Made by a program: the position numbers and the translations under genes. A DNA stretch of 64,000 nucleotides, taken from the NCBI RefSeq assembly GCF_009380155.1, contig NZ_WHUV01000005.1:62001-126000 (forward strand). Direction: 5' to 3'. Origin of the DNA: Pseudomonas piscis (GTDB taxonomy: Bacteria > Pseudomonadota > Gammaproteobacteria > Pseudomonadales > Pseudomonadaceae). A model generated the notes under the pieces. It was given only the letters and a program-made list of their open reading frames with translations. It ran no database searches and had not been told where the DNA came from. How positions within the stretch are numbered: position 1 is the first letter of the stretch; the number at the start of each line of letters is the position of its first letter. Below, piece after piece: positions 34,866 to 44,123 of the stretch.

Positions 34866-37418
34866 ATGAATGGTTCCCACCACGGCAGCGAAGCCGCCAC
34901 CCTGATTGCCCGCCTGGACTGGACGACCACGGCCCTGGGCGACTCCCGGCAATGGCCGCAGAGCCTGCGTACCGCGGTGGACATCGTGATCCATTCCCCC
35001 ATGCCGATGCTGCTGCTCTGGGGCGACGAGCTGACGCAGATCTACAACGACGGTTTCGCCCTGCTGGCCGGCAACAAGCATCCCAAGGCCTTCGGCTTGC
35101 CAGCGCACCTGACCTGGCCAGAGCTGAAGGACTTCACCGACCCGATCTACCGCGCCGTGCTCAACGGCCAGGTACGCAGCTTCAGCGAGCAGCGTTTCAA
35201 CCTGCAGCGCACCAACGGCACGGCCCATGACGTCTGGCTGGACCTGACCTACAGCCCGATCCGCAACGAACACGGGGCCGTGGCCGGGATCCTGGTCACC
35301 GCCATCGAGACCAACGAGCGCCGGCGCATCGCCCTGGAGCTCAAGCAGCGCTCCGACGACAGCCTGCGCGCCCAGCACGAGACCGAGGAACGCCTGCAAC
35401 TGGCCCTGGCCGCCACCGACGCGGTGGGCACCTGGGACTGGGATATCGGCGAGGATCGCTTCATCGCCGATGCGCATTTCGCCCAACTGCACAGCGTCGA
35501 TCCGCAACGCTCACGGCAACTGCCCATCAGCGAGTACCTCAAGGGCGTGCATCCCGAGGACCGGGGCATGGTGGCCCGCAGCATCAAGCACTGCATCACC
35601 CACGGCAGCGAATACGCCGAGGAATACCGCCTGCAACTGGCCGACGGCCAGGTGCGCTGGGTCTTCGCCCGGGGCCGCTGCTACAAGGATCACCACGGTC
35701 GGCCGACGCGTTTTCTCGGCGCCGCCCTGGACCTCACCGAACGCAAGCAGATGGAACAGGCGCTGCGCCAGGGCCAGACCGAGCTGCAGTTGATCATCAA
35801 CGCCATGCCGGCGCTGATCGGCTACGTCGACCACGAGGAACGCTTTCGCCTGAACAACAGCGCCTACCTGGACTGGTACGGCTTCACGCCCCAGGAGCTG
35901 TACGGCAAGACCATCCGCGAAGTGGTGGGCGAAGAGATCTACGCCACCCGCGCCGAGCAGATCGCCGCCGCCCTGGCGGGCAAACCGTGCAGCTTCGAGG
36001 CCGACTCGCCCCATCGCGACGGCCGAGCGCGCCACGCCTTGACCCGCTTCCTGCCACGCCACGGCGCCGATGGGGCAGTCAACGGTTTCTATATCTTCGT
36101 CTACGACGAGACCGAGCGCCGGCAGACCGAGGAAGCCCTGCGCAACCTCAACGAAACCCTGGAAGAACGGGTCAATCGCCGTACCGAGGCCCTGGCCACG
36201 GCCAACCAGCGCCTGCAAAACGAGATGTTCGAGCGTGAGCGCGCCGAAGACGCCCTGCGCCACGCACAGAAGATGGAGGCCGTGGGCCAGCTCACCGGCG
36301 GCATCGCCCACGACTTCAACAACATGCTCACCGGCATCATCGGTAGCCTGGACCTGATGCAGCGCTACATCGACAACGGCCGCAGCAACGAGATCGGCCG
36401 CTTCACCGAGGCCGCCATGTCCTCGGCCAAGCGCGCCGCGTCCCTGACCCATCGCCTGCTGGCCTTCTCCCGTCGCCAGTCCCTGGATCGCCGGCCCCTG
36501 GACCCCAACCAGCTGGTGCGTTCGCTGCAGGACCTGTTCAACCACACCAAGGGCGAGCACATCGAGTTGCAGTTGCGACTGGCCGACGGCATCTGGCCGG
36601 TGAGCACCGACGCCAGCCAGTTGGAAAACGCCCTGCTCAACCTGGTGATCAACGCCCGCGACGCCATGCCCGGTGGCGGCCGGCTGCTGATCGAGACCGC
36701 CAACAGCTACCTGGACGGCAGCGACATCAGCACCCTGGAGCCGGTCAAGGCCGGCGACTACGTCATGCTCGGCGTCAGTGACAACGGCGCGGGCATGAGC
36801 CCGCGGATCCTGGCCAAGGCCTTCGATCCGTTCTTCACCACCAAGCCCATCGGCCAGGGCACGGGCCTGGGCCTGTCGATGATCTACGGTTTCGCCCAGC
36901 AGTCCGGCGGCCACGTGACCATCAACAGCGAACCGGACCACGGCACCTGCGTGCGCCTGTACCTGCCGCGCCTGTATGCCGCGCCCCTGGAGCACGCCGA
37001 ATCCGGGACCCTGGGCGAGCCGCCCCAGGCCATCGCCGGGGAATGCGTGGTGGTGGTCGAGGATGATCCGGCGGTGCGCATGCTGGTGCTCGATGTGCTG
37101 AGCGAACTGGGCTACCGCGCCTTCGAGGCCGAGGACGCCCGCAGTGCCCTGCCCTTCCTGGAGTCGCCCATGCGGGTCGACCTCTTGGTGACCGATGTCG
37201 GCCTGCCGGGGATGAACGGCCGGCAACTGGCGGAGATCGCCCGCCAGCATCGCCCGGGGCTCAAGGTGCTGTTCATGACCGGCTACGCGGAAAAGGCCGC
37301 CGAGCGCCAGGGTTTCCTGGAGCCGGGCATGGACTTGATGGCCAAGCCGTTTTCCATCGAGGAACTGGCGCAGAAGATTCGTCAGATGATCGGTCGCGAA
37401 GATGGAATTCAGGCATAA
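34866..37418 (+). CDS. Soluble hybrid sensor kinase with PAS domains and receiver
   Basis: Cytoplasmic protein of 850 residues with no membrane helices. Order: N-terminal PAS-like module (about 1-155), PAS (170-295, with YAEEYRLQLADGQVRWVFARG), PAS (305-415), coiled coil (420-465), histidine kinase with H482 in GGIAHDFNN, ATPase N-box NLVINARDAM and G-box GTGLGLSM, then a receiver with D777 (VTDVGLPGMNG). The lone C-terminal receiver without HPt is common in Pseudomonas. No cognate regulator is adjacent. The signal is unknown; a light- or redox-type PAS is possible. Confidence 0.87.
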   Translation: MNGSHHGSEAATLIARLDWTTTALGDSRQWPQSLRTAVDIVIHSPMPMLLLWGDELTQIYNDGFALLAGNKHPKAFGLPAHLTWPELKDFTDPIYRAVLNGQVRSFSEQRFNLQRTNGTAHDVWLDLTYSPIRNEHGAVAGILVTAIETNERRRIALELKQRSDDSLRAQHETEERLQLALAATDAVGTWDWDIGEDRFIADAHFAQLHSVDPQRSRQLPISEYLKGVHPEDRGMVARSIKHCITHGSEYAEEYRLQLADGQVRWVFARGRCYKDHHGRPTRFLGAALDLTERKQMEQALRQGQTELQLIINAMPALIGYVDHEERFRLNNSAYLDWYGFTPQELYGKTIREVVGEEIYATRAEQIAAALAGKPCSFEADSPHRDGRARHALTRFLPRHGADGAVNGFYIFVYDETERRQTEEALRNLNETLEERVNRRTEALATANQRLQNEMFERERAEDALRHAQKMEAVGQLTGGIAHDFNNMLTGIIGSLDLMQRYIDNGRSNEIGRFTEAAMSSAKRAASLTHRLLAFSRRQSLDRRPLDPNQLVRSLQDLFNHTKGEHIELQLRLADGIWPVSTDASQLENALLNLVINARDAMPGGGRLLIETANSYLDGSDISTLEPVKAGDYVMLGVSDNGAGMSPRILAKAFDPFFTTKPIGQGTGLGLSMIYGFAQQSGGHVTINSEPDHGTCVRLYLPRLYAAPLEHAESGTLGEPPQAIAGECVVVVEDDPAVRMLVLDVLSELGYRAFEAEDARSALPFLESPMRVDLLVTDVGLPGMNGRQLAEIARQHRPGLKVLFMTGYAEKAAERQGFLEPGMDLMAKPFSIEELAQKIRQMIGREDGIQA

Positions 37419-37457
37419 TCCGCGGCCGCCGTATTCCCGCTACAAGGTCACCCGCCC

Positions 37458-37733
37458 ATGAAAGCCCAAGCCCGCCATATCCTGGTGAAAACCGCCGAAG
37501 AAGCCGAACAGCTCAAGCAGCGCATCGCCAAGGGAGAAGCCTTCGACGTGCTGGCCAAGAAATACTCCACCTGCCCCTCCGGCAAGCGCGGCGGCGACCT
37601 GGGCGAAGTGCGCCCGGGACAGATGGTCGGCGCCATCGACCAGGTGATTTTCAAGAAACCCCTGCGCACCGTACACGGCCCGATCAAGAGCAAGTTCGGC
37701 TACCACCTGGTGCAAGTGTTCTTCCGCGACTGA
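37458..37733 (+). CDS. Parvulin-type peptidyl-prolyl isomerase, second copy
   Basis: Protein of 91 residues, similar to the parvulin at 22589-22870 but clearly diverged. It keeps ARHILV, FDVLAKKYSTCPSGKRGGDLG in two parts and KFGYHLVQV. It lies 39 bp after the hybrid kinase and its stop is three bases before an extragenic repeat. Cytoplasmic prolyl isomerase. Confidence 0.9.
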   Translation: MKAQARHILVKTAEEAEQLKQRIAKGEAFDVLAKKYSTCPSGKRGGDLGEVRPGQMVGAIDQVIFKKPLRTVHGPIKSKFGYHLVQVFFRD

Positions 37734-37736
37734 CCG

Positions 37737-37801
37737 GTAGCCGCTGCCGAACCCGCGAGACTGGGCCAAGGCCCGTACGCAGCCTGCAGCAGCGGCTACA
37801 C
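37737..37801. repeat. Palindromic extragenic repeat overlapping the kdgK stop
   Basis: Imperfect 65-bp palindrome starting GTAGCCGCTGCCGA and ending CAGCAGCGGCTAC, of the same family as the elements at 378-480, 28591-28690 and 41455-41568. The TAG in its right arm (complement of 37796-37798) is the stop codon of the leftward KDG kinase gene, so the repeat fills the whole space between two convergent genes. Confidence 0.75.
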
Positions 37802-38713
37802 CGAGTGGCGAGGGATCAGGGCACCTGGATACTGGATCACCCGTGCCGCCAGGCGATGCCCGGCTTCGGCGGCTGACACCGGCTCCTGGCCCGACAAACG
37901 CGCGGCCAGGTAGGCGGCGCTGAACGAATCCCCCGCCGCCGTGGTATCCACCACCTTTTCCACCCGCTGCGCCGCTACCTGGTACAGGCCCTCGCCACAA
38001 CGCACCCAGCACGGCTGGGCGCCGCACTTGACCACCACTTCGGCCAGCCCCGGATAGGCCGCCAGCACCGCTTCAGCATCGGCATGGCCGAACAGCGCCT
38101 GTTCGTCATCCAGGGTCAGCAGCGCCAGGTCGACCTGCTCCAGCACCTGCTGGTAGGCCTGCCGCGCCTGTTCCACGGATGCCCAGAGCCTGGGCCGGTA
38201 GTTGTTGTCGAACACCACCCGGGCCCCGCGCCGGCGGGCCTCGGGCAACAGTTCCAGCAGCCGGGCACGACCTGCCTCGCCCAGCACCGCCAGGGTGATG
38301 CCGCTGAAATACAGCACGCCGTAATCGCGCAACTGCTCCAGGATCGCCCCGGCCGCCGGAGTGGTGAAGCAATCACGCACCGCCGCCTCGTTGCGCCAGT
38401 ACAAAAAGCGCCGCTCGCCACGCTCATCGGTCTGGATGCAATACAACCCCGGCAAGCGCCCGGGCAGGCGCTGGACCTTGTCCAGGCCGATCCCCTCGGC
38501 GGCCCAGGCCTGGCACATGGCTTCGCTGAAACTGTCGTCGCCCAGGGCGGTGACGTAATCGACCCGGGCGCCCTCGCCCAGCTCGCGGGCCAGGTACACC
38601 GCAGTGTTCAAGGTGTCGCCGCCGAAGCTCTGTTGCAGGTTGCCGTCGGCGCGGTGTTGCAGTTCGATCATGCATTCGCCGATCAAGGCGATGCGCAGGT
38701 TGGCGGTGTTCAT
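37796..38713 (-). CDS. kdgK: 2-dehydro-3-deoxygluconokinase (PfkB family)
   Basis: Sugar kinase of 305 residues phosphorylating 2-keto-3-deoxygluconate to KDPG, the Entner-Doudoroff intermediate. The PfkB N-terminal signature is GGDTLNTAVYLAREL, and the C-terminal motif DTTAAGDSFSAAYLA contains the catalytic Asp; the DTTAAGDSF form is usual for KDG kinases. Start ATG 38713. It is the last gene of a leftward operon with RidA, IclR and a fold-III PLP enzyme, 71 bp after the latter. The stop codon is supplied by an extragenic repeat. Confidence 0.88.
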   Translation of the reverse strand: MNTANLRIALIGECMIELQHRADGNLQQSFGGDTLNTAVYLARELGEGARVDYVTALGDDSFSEAMCQAWAAEGIGLDKVQRLPGRLPGLYCIQTDERGERRFLYWRNEAAVRDCFTTPAAGAILEQLRDYGVLYFSGITLAVLGEAGRARLLELLPEARRRGARVVFDNNYRPRLWASVEQARQAYQQVLEQVDLALLTLDDEQALFGHADAEAVLAAYPGLAEVVVKCGAQPCWVRCGEGLYQVAAQRVEKVVDTTAAGDSFSAAYLAARLSGQEPVSAAEAGHRLAARVIQYPGALIPRHSV

Positions 38714-38784
38714 GATGAAGGCATCTCTGGCGAGTATTTGTGTTGTCGGGGAGGACATCATCACCTGCGCAGCAGGTGCCAGAA

Positions 38785-40002
38785 TCAGAAGCAGGTCTCG
38801 AGGTTTTCCAGGACCCGCAACTGCTCGTCCACCAGCAACCCGGTGCGCCACTTGTCGAACGTCAGGCATGGGTGGGACGTGCCGAAGGAGAGGATGTCCC
38901 CCACCCGCAGCTGTACCCCAGGGGCGACGGTGAGGAACGCATGCTGGTCCATGACCGCGGTGACCTTGCAGCCACTGACGTCATCCCCGGCGCCCGCCTC
39001 GGCCCCGGCCCGGTAGCGCCGCAACGGCAGCGGCAGGCCGGCGTCATAGGCCACGTCGCGCTTGCCCAGGGCCACCACCGCGAAGCCCGGCTCCGGCAGC
39101 GACTGCACATGGGCCCAGACTTCCATCGCCGGGCGCAGGCCTTCGTCCAGGTCGCTGCGCCGGTCCAGCACGCAGCACTGGGCCTCTTTGTAGATCCCAT
39201 GGTCATGGGCCACATAGCTGCCCGGGCGCAGCACGCTGAGGAACCGGCCCTTGGCGTTATGGGTCTTAAAAGACTCGGCGATCAGGTCGTACCAGGCCGA
39301 ACCCGAAGCCGTGATGATCGGCTGCTCGATGGCGAACAGGCCGTCATCTTGCAGGTCCACTGCCAGGCGCACCAGGGAGTCGGCGAACCGGCGAATGCCC
39401 GCCACCGCCTGGTCGCCATGGATCACCCCCTCGTAGCCTTCGATCCCGCATAGGGCCAGCGCCGGCTGGGCCTTGATCGCCCGAGCCAGTTCCATGACCT
39501 CCTGCTCGCTGCGGCAGCCACAGCGCCCGCCCACCACGCCGTACTCGATCATCACCTTGAGGGTGACGCCGCGCTGGGCGAAAAACGCCCCCAGGTCGGC
39601 CACGTTGTCCGGGTGATCGACCATGCAGTAGAAGTCGAAATCCCCAGCGGCCAGCAACTCGGCCACCAGCGCCATGTTCGGCGCACCCACCAGTTGGTTG
39701 GCCATCAACACCCGGCGCACGCCATGGGCATAGGCCGCCCGCGCCTGCACGGCGGTGGCCAGGGTGATGCCCCAGGCGCCGGCGTCCAGCTGTCGCTGGA
39801 ACAGCCCCGGCATCATGCTGGTCTTGCCATGGGGGGCCAGCTCGGCGCCGCTGGCGCTGACGAATGCCTGCATCCAGCGGATATTGTGTTCCAGGGCCTC
39901 GCGATGCAGGACCAGGGCCGGCAGGCTGACATCCTTGAGCAAGCTGGCGCCAGTGGCGGCCGCGCCCTTTTGCACCAGCGGCAGATTCGAAACAGAAGAC
40001 AT
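38785..40002 (-). CDS. Fold-III PLP amino acid deaminase (D-threonine aldolase / DSD1 family)
   Basis: Protein of 405 residues. The N-terminal alanine-racemase-like barrel has PLP lysine K60 in LAPHGKTSM. The C-terminal D-serine dehydratase-like domain contains the zinc pair H377 and C379 (FGTSHPCLTFDKW), the ligands seen in eukaryotic D-serine dehydratase and D-threonine aldolases. It should deaminate or cleave a D-amino acid or 2-amino-sugar acid. Next to KDG kinase and RidA, deamination of D-glucosaminate to KDG is an attractive reading. Start ATG 40002 has AAGGAG upstream. Confidence 0.82.
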   Translation of the reverse strand: MSSVSNLPLVQKGAAATGASLLKDVSLPALVLHREALEHNIRWMQAFVSASGAELAPHGKTSMMPGLFQRQLDAGAWGITLATAVQARAAYAHGVRRVLMANQLVGAPNMALVAELLAAGDFDFYCMVDHPDNVADLGAFFAQRGVTLKVMIEYGVVGGRCGCRSEQEVMELARAIKAQPALALCGIEGYEGVIHGDQAVAGIRRFADSLVRLAVDLQDDGLFAIEQPIITASGSAWYDLIAESFKTHNAKGRFLSVLRPGSYVAHDHGIYKEAQCCVLDRRSDLDEGLRPAMEVWAHVQSLPEPGFAVVALGKRDVAYDAGLPLPLRRYRAGAEAGAGDDVSGCKVTAVMDQHAFLTVAPGVQLRVGDILSFGTSHPCLTFDKWRTGLLVDEQLRVLENLETCF

Positions 40003-40049
40003 GTGGCTACTCCTTGGCAAAGCGGCCAGCGACGGCCGCGGGGTACACG

Positions 40050-40814
40050 TTAGTCGTTGATCCGCCGGGCCAGGCGATCGGCGCTGTCGAGCAGCACCTG
40101 GCGATAGTGGCGATAGTTGGCCTGTGCATCGGCCCGGGGCGCGACGATGCACAGGGTACAGACACACACCCCGTGTTCGTCGCGCACCGGCGCGGCAAAA
40201 CAATGGGTGAAGGTGTCGGCGACGCTGTCGAAAGAGAAGAAACCTTCCTCGCTGGCCTGGCGGATTTCCCCAAGGAAGCGCGCCAGCGGCAGGCGTTCGC
40301 CGCCAGGCAGGATGAAATCGCCCTCGTCGATCAACTCGACGATCTGCTCATCACTCAAGTGCCCCAGCAGCAAGCGCCCGGACGCGGTCCAGGGAATGGG
40401 CGCGTTCTCGCCGATGTCCGAGGAAATGCGAAAGTGCCGCTCGCCCTCCTTCATCAGCGCCACCGTGTACTTGCGCCCATTGAGCAGGCACATCTGCGCG
40501 GTTTCGCCGGTCTGGGCGACGATGTCCTGCAGGGCCTGGTCGGCTTCGCGGCTCAGGTCGAAATGCCGCAAGTGCGCCTGGCCGAGAAAGTACAGCTGGC
40601 GCCCCAGGTATACATGCCCGTCGCGCCCCACCGGCTCCAGGATGCGCCGCTCCAGCAGGGATTCCACCAGCTCGTAGACCGTGGACTTGGGGCTGCCCAC
40701 GCCCTTGGCGATATCGTTTGGGCGCAGCGGCTGGCCGACCTCCTTGAGGAAATCGAGGATATCGAACGCCCGGTCCAGGCCCCTGGCCCGGCGCTTGATG
40801 TTGTCTTCGCTCAT
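40050..40814 (-). CDS. IclR-family transcriptional regulator
   Basis: Regulator of 254 residues with an N-terminal winged HTH (DIAKGVGSPKSTVYELVESLLERRIL, about 35-60) and a C-terminal IclR effector domain (WTASGRLLLGHL, and VCTLCIV near the end). It sits inside the operon between RidA and the PLP enzyme. The TTCCG/CGGAA sites upstream of ridA (41351-41394) are the obvious binding targets. A KDG-type or amino-sugar acid effector would suit, by analogy with KdgR. Confidence 0.88.
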   Translation of the reverse strand: MSEDNIKRRARGLDRAFDILDFLKEVGQPLRPNDIAKGVGSPKSTVYELVESLLERRILEPVGRDGHVYLGRQLYFLGQAHLRHFDLSREADQALQDIVAQTGETAQMCLLNGRKYTVALMKEGERHFRISSDIGENAPIPWTASGRLLLGHLSDEQIVELIDEGDFILPGGERLPLARFLGEIRQASEEGFFSFDSVADTFTHCFAAPVRDEHGVCVCTLCIVAPRADAQANYRHYRQVLLDSADRLARRIND

Positions 40815-40875
40815 CTTCGTACCATTCCCAAAGCACTCCCATTCACGCCTCGACTTGCCGCTTGCAGCTAGCCGC

Positions 40876-41262
40876 TTACCGCTGCTTGTAAGCCACGCAA
40901 TCGATCTCGACCTTGCAGTCCACCATCATGCTGGCCTGCACACAGGCCCGGGCCGGCGCATGCTCGGGCTTGAAGTACTCGCCGAAGACCTTGTTGAAAC
41001 TCCAGAAATCCCGCGGGTCCTCCAGCCACACGCCAACCCGCACCACATCCTCCAGGCCATAACCGGCCTCCTCGAGAATCGCCACCAGGTTGCGCATGGT
41101 TTGATGGGTCTGCTCGACGATCCCGCCATGGATGATCTCGCCATCCAGCGCCGGCACTTGGCCGGACACATGCAACCAGCCATCGGCCTCCACGGCGCGG
41201 GCGAAAGGACGCGGCTGGCCACCGCCTGCGGTGCTACCGGTGCCGTAACGGGTAATGCTCAT
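40876..41262 (-). CDS. RidA-family enamine/imine deaminase
   Basis: Protein of 128 residues of the YjgF/YER057c/UK114 family. RidA proteins hydrolyse reactive enamine and imine intermediates released by PLP enzymes. Visible motifs: HVSGQVPALDGEI, QTHQTMRNLVAILEEAG and ARACVQASMM with the conserved region that carries the substrate-binding Arg (ARACV). First gene of the leftward KDG operon. Start ATG 41262 has CAGGAGA upstream. It probably speeds imine hydrolysis after the operon's PLP enzyme. Confidence 0.88.
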   Translation of the reverse strand: MSITRYGTGSTAGGGQPRPFARAVEADGWLHVSGQVPALDGEIIHGGIVEQTHQTMRNLVAILEEAGYGLEDVVRVGVWLEDPRDFWSFNKVFGEYFKPEHAPARACVQASMMVDCKVEIDCVAYKQR

Positions 41263-41350
41263 GGGGTTTCTCCTGGTTGAAGGTGGCCATCCACGACCAC
41301 GCCTGAGAGCTCCGAAGCCCATCGCAGCAGCGACGGGCTCCGAACAATAT

Positions 41351-41394
41351 TTCCGCTATAACGGAATTTAAATCGTAACAACGGAATATTTCCG
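41351..41394. promoter_or_regulatory. IclR-type operator array upstream of ridA
   Basis: Two inverted repeats: TTCCG-CTATAA-CGGAA (41351-41366) and CGGAA-TAT-TTCCG (41382-41394). Four copies of the same half-site lie within 44 bp, about 90-130 bp upstream of the ridA ATG in an AT-rich patch that can hold the promoter. Confidence 0.68.
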
Positions 41395-41454
41395 AAGTCT
41401 GCCACACAAACCAACGGCGACAACAGAGGAAAATCGAACGCGTCCTCTCAGCCC

Positions 41455-41568
41455 CTGTAACCGCTGTCGAGCCCGAGCGAGGCTGCGACAAAGGCCAAAG
41501 GACCTGCGGCGGATTGACGATCCCAGCGGCCGCTGCGCACCCGTGCGCAGCCTGCGGCAGCGGCTACA
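41455..41568. repeat. Inverted pair of extragenic repeats
   Basis: Arm 1 (41455-41508) has TGTAACCGCTGTCGAG and GAGGCTGCG; arm 2 (41526-41568) has CCGCTGCGCACCCGTGCGCA and GCGGCAGCGGCTACA. Same family and inverted arrangement as at 28591-28690. The gene-free span 41263-41797 holds this pair, the IclR sites and nothing else I can identify. Confidence 0.75.
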
Positions 41569-41797
41569 CAAGGCGATGCCAGGGCTTTCGCTCTGCTTAG
41601 ATTTGCTTTGGCTGCTGATCTTGAAGGCCCCGTTGACCACGATGGCCGAACGCAGGCATTGAACCGTGGGTGACCCGGCAGGACGCCGGGTCAGCCGCAT
41701 TGGGCCATGGATCAATGCCGAAGAGAGAGCATGTCGAGCCTAGGCGAGGCACCGAGTGGAGGGGCAAGCGTTTTTGCTTACTTTTTTGGCGAAGGCA

Positions 41798-42343
41798 TCA
41801 ATCAAAGTCGGAAACGCACAACACCCACCAGAGATTCCGAGCCCCCTGACACACCACATAAGCGGAAGAAATCGTCGACCCCCGGGTCAACTCACACCAA
41901 TCGAGGCTGTCAAACCGATACACCACAAGCTCGGAAAACGGCGCCGGAAACACTGCCTCCAGCGCCTCTCCCACCAACTTCCGGGCACTGGCCTGGCCCA
42001 ACCCGCGGGTCGAGTGATGACAGCCGCCTCGCAGCACCACCGCCAGCAACGAGCCCTCGAACTCGTATCGATTCAGCAGGGAAAAAGGTCCGAAACCAGG
42101 CTCGACCTGCCCGATCGCAGTCGACCCGGCGAAGTCGCTGAAACGCTCCAGAAACTCGGCCAGTCGCCGCCTCTCACCCAATACCTTGATGCAAGGATCT
42201 GGCTTGAAGAAGCTGGAAACCACCTCGCCACACTGGGCAAGCACGGCAAGCAGTTCGGCAAGGGGTGGCTTGTCGACGACGAACTCGCTGGCACCTGTCA
42301 AAGGCGCTCCCGCCTCGTGCTTCAGGTTCTGATCTTGACTCAT
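41798..42343 (-). CDS. Unknown cytoplasmic protein
   Basis: Protein of 181 residues without signal peptide or membrane helix. I do not recognise a family. It contains a FKPDPCIKVLGERRRLAEFLERF segment and a VVLRGGCHHSTRGL segment with paired His and Cys residues that could bind metal. Start ATG 42343 has only a weak GGGT site; a TTG at 42376 is possible. The gene stands alone between the IclR operon and rtcB, on the same strand as both. Confidence 0.55.
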   Translation of the reverse strand: MSQDQNLKHEAGAPLTGASEFVVDKPPLAELLAVLAQCGEVVSSFFKPDPCIKVLGERRRLAEFLERFSDFAGSTAIGQVEPGFGPFSLLNRYEFEGSLLAVVLRGGCHHSTRGLGQASARKLVGEALEAVFPAPFSELVVYRFDSLDWCELTRGSTISSAYVVCQGARNLWWVLCVSDFD

Positions 42344-42530
42344 ACTGGATACCCGACTTTCAACGCAAACAGGCAATCGCCCTGGCGGCTAACGCGTCTC
42401 GGGCGTTGGCGGCCGCCGATGACTGCAAGGGCAACGCTCAGAACGAACAGGCCAGAGGGGGCGACAATGTAGCGGCCGCCTACCTGAACGGCAAATCCGC
42501 AAGCCATCGCGCCCCAAGCGCCCATCGCTT

Positions 42531-43964
42531 TTACGCCTTGAAGGTCAACACCGGCGAAAACCGCGCAATCACCGAGACCGTCTCCTCCTCCACCTGGGAA
42601 CGAATCACCTGCCCGATCTCCTTGTACGCCCCCGGCGCCTCCTCGATCATCCGCTCCTCCTTGGTGGTGATGCACTCCACCCCCTGTAACCCCAGGAACG
42701 CCTTGTCCCGCTTGGCCCGCACTATCACGTCGCCGCGCGACATCGAACGCCCGGCGCCGTGGCTGGCCGAACGTACCCAGCGTTCGTTGCCCAGGCCGGT
42801 CAACAGATAGGAATCGTGACCCATGCTCCCGGGAATCAGCAACGGCTGCCCGGCATAGGCCGGGGTCGCGCCCTTGCGGTGCACGTTGCCCACCTCCTCA
42901 CGCAACACGATGTTGTGCGGCACATCGACGATCAGCGGCGCCTCGATCCCCGCGCCGAACACCTGCCGGGTGCGCTGGCGCACCATCTCGGCGATCAGCG
43001 CGCGGTTGGCATCGGCATAGTGCGCGGCGCTGTGCATCGCCAGCAGGTACTCGTCGGCCATCTCGCCGAACAGGGCGAAGATCTTCGATTGCGGATGCTT
43101 CAGGCCCGCCGGCCACAAGGCCTTGGCCTTGTCCATCCAGCGCCGGCCGACATAGAACCCGACATCCCGCGAGCCGGTGTGGATCATCATCACCACCTGC
43201 CCCACCGCCAGGCCGTGGGTAAAGCAGGCCTGGCGATCCACCAGCTCGGTAACCACCTGGATCTCGACGAAGTGATTGCCGCCGCCCAGGGAGCCCAGGC
43301 CCGGATCACGAAGAACCTGCCGCGACCGGTCCTGCAAGGCTTCCGGGCCATAGGCGGCGCGACCTCGGGCAAAGGACGAGCCATGCAGGCCGGCCAGCTC
43401 ACGCTGCAACTGGGCGAAATCCGCTCCGGCGAACAAGCCCACCGGAGCCTGCTGCCGGACCTGGGCCCAGAAATCTCCCAGGCCCGCCTCGAACAACGCG
43501 CTCATGGCTTGCGGGCTGGTGGGAATGTTGCGCGTGCCTTCCAGCAGGTCGCCACGCACCAGGGCGGTCCACTTGGCCTTCTGCGCCATGAACTGCTCAT
43601 AGTCCAGGCCCAGCTTGTGCAGGCGCATGCCGCAATTGATATCGGTGCCGATGGCCTGGGGCACCACCAGGTCGTGGCTGGTGACGATCACGCTGCCCAC
43701 CGGAATCGAGCTGCCGGTGTGGAAGTCCGGCGTGGCGCAAGCGCACTTCACCTCGCCGCCATGGGGGTGGGCGACGCGGGCGAAATCCATGAGCTGGGTG
43801 ATGGCCTTCTCTTCGATGGCAAAACCTTCGGGCAGCAGCAAATCAGCCTTGAGCCCGGCGTCATTGATCGAGGAGATGGAAAGGGAATTGGAATTCAGGC
43901 GTTCGATGGCCACCCCGGAACGGGCGAGCTTGTGCTGAATTCTCTTGAACGGTACTTGGGTCAT
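42531..43964 (-). CDS. rtcB: RtcB-family RNA ligase
   Basis: Protein of 477 residues. RtcB joins 2',3'-cyclic phosphate (or 3'-phosphate) and 5'-OH RNA ends with GTP and Mn2+. Metal and active-site motifs are present: GTDINCGMRLH with C111, SLGGGNHFVEI, MIHTGSRDVG and SASHGAGRSMSR, whose H402 is the guanylylated histidine by family comparison. Neither rtcA nor the sigma-54 regulator rtcR is adjacent, so this is an orphan rtcB. It is longer than the E. coli protein (about 408). The ribosome site before ATG 43964 is weak. Confidence 0.88.
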   Translation of the reverse strand: MTQVPFKRIQHKLARSGVAIERLNSNSLSISSINDAGLKADLLLPEGFAIEEKAITQLMDFARVAHPHGGEVKCACATPDFHTGSSIPVGSVIVTSHDLVVPQAIGTDINCGMRLHKLGLDYEQFMAQKAKWTALVRGDLLEGTRNIPTSPQAMSALFEAGLGDFWAQVRQQAPVGLFAGADFAQLQRELAGLHGSSFARGRAAYGPEALQDRSRQVLRDPGLGSLGGGNHFVEIQVVTELVDRQACFTHGLAVGQVVMMIHTGSRDVGFYVGRRWMDKAKALWPAGLKHPQSKIFALFGEMADEYLLAMHSAAHYADANRALIAEMVRQRTRQVFGAGIEAPLIVDVPHNIVLREEVGNVHRKGATPAYAGQPLLIPGSMGHDSYLLTGLGNERWVRSASHGAGRSMSRGDVIVRAKRDKAFLGLQGVECITTKEERMIEEAPGAYKEIGQVIRSQVEEETVSVIARFSPVLTFKA

Positions 43965-43985
43965 ATTCGACTGCTTTTCTTGGAC

Positions 43986-44015
43986 GCAACAAAACAACCA
44001 CCCTTTTGGTGGCTG
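43986..44015 (-). terminator. Weak intrinsic terminator, leftward
   Basis: On the minus strand, CCACC-AAAAG-GGTGG followed by TTGTTTTGTT: a five-base stem with a T-rich tail, downstream of the membrane-protein gene that ends at 44124. Confidence 0.5.
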
Positions 44016-44123
44016 GAATTGTCTGGTCAGCAGCGAAACTTAGACGGCGCATATGGTGATGAGCCCGAGGCTTCATGTAAATACCCGCCGGCGATTTTTT
44101 TGTCGTCCAGCCCCGAACTGGTC

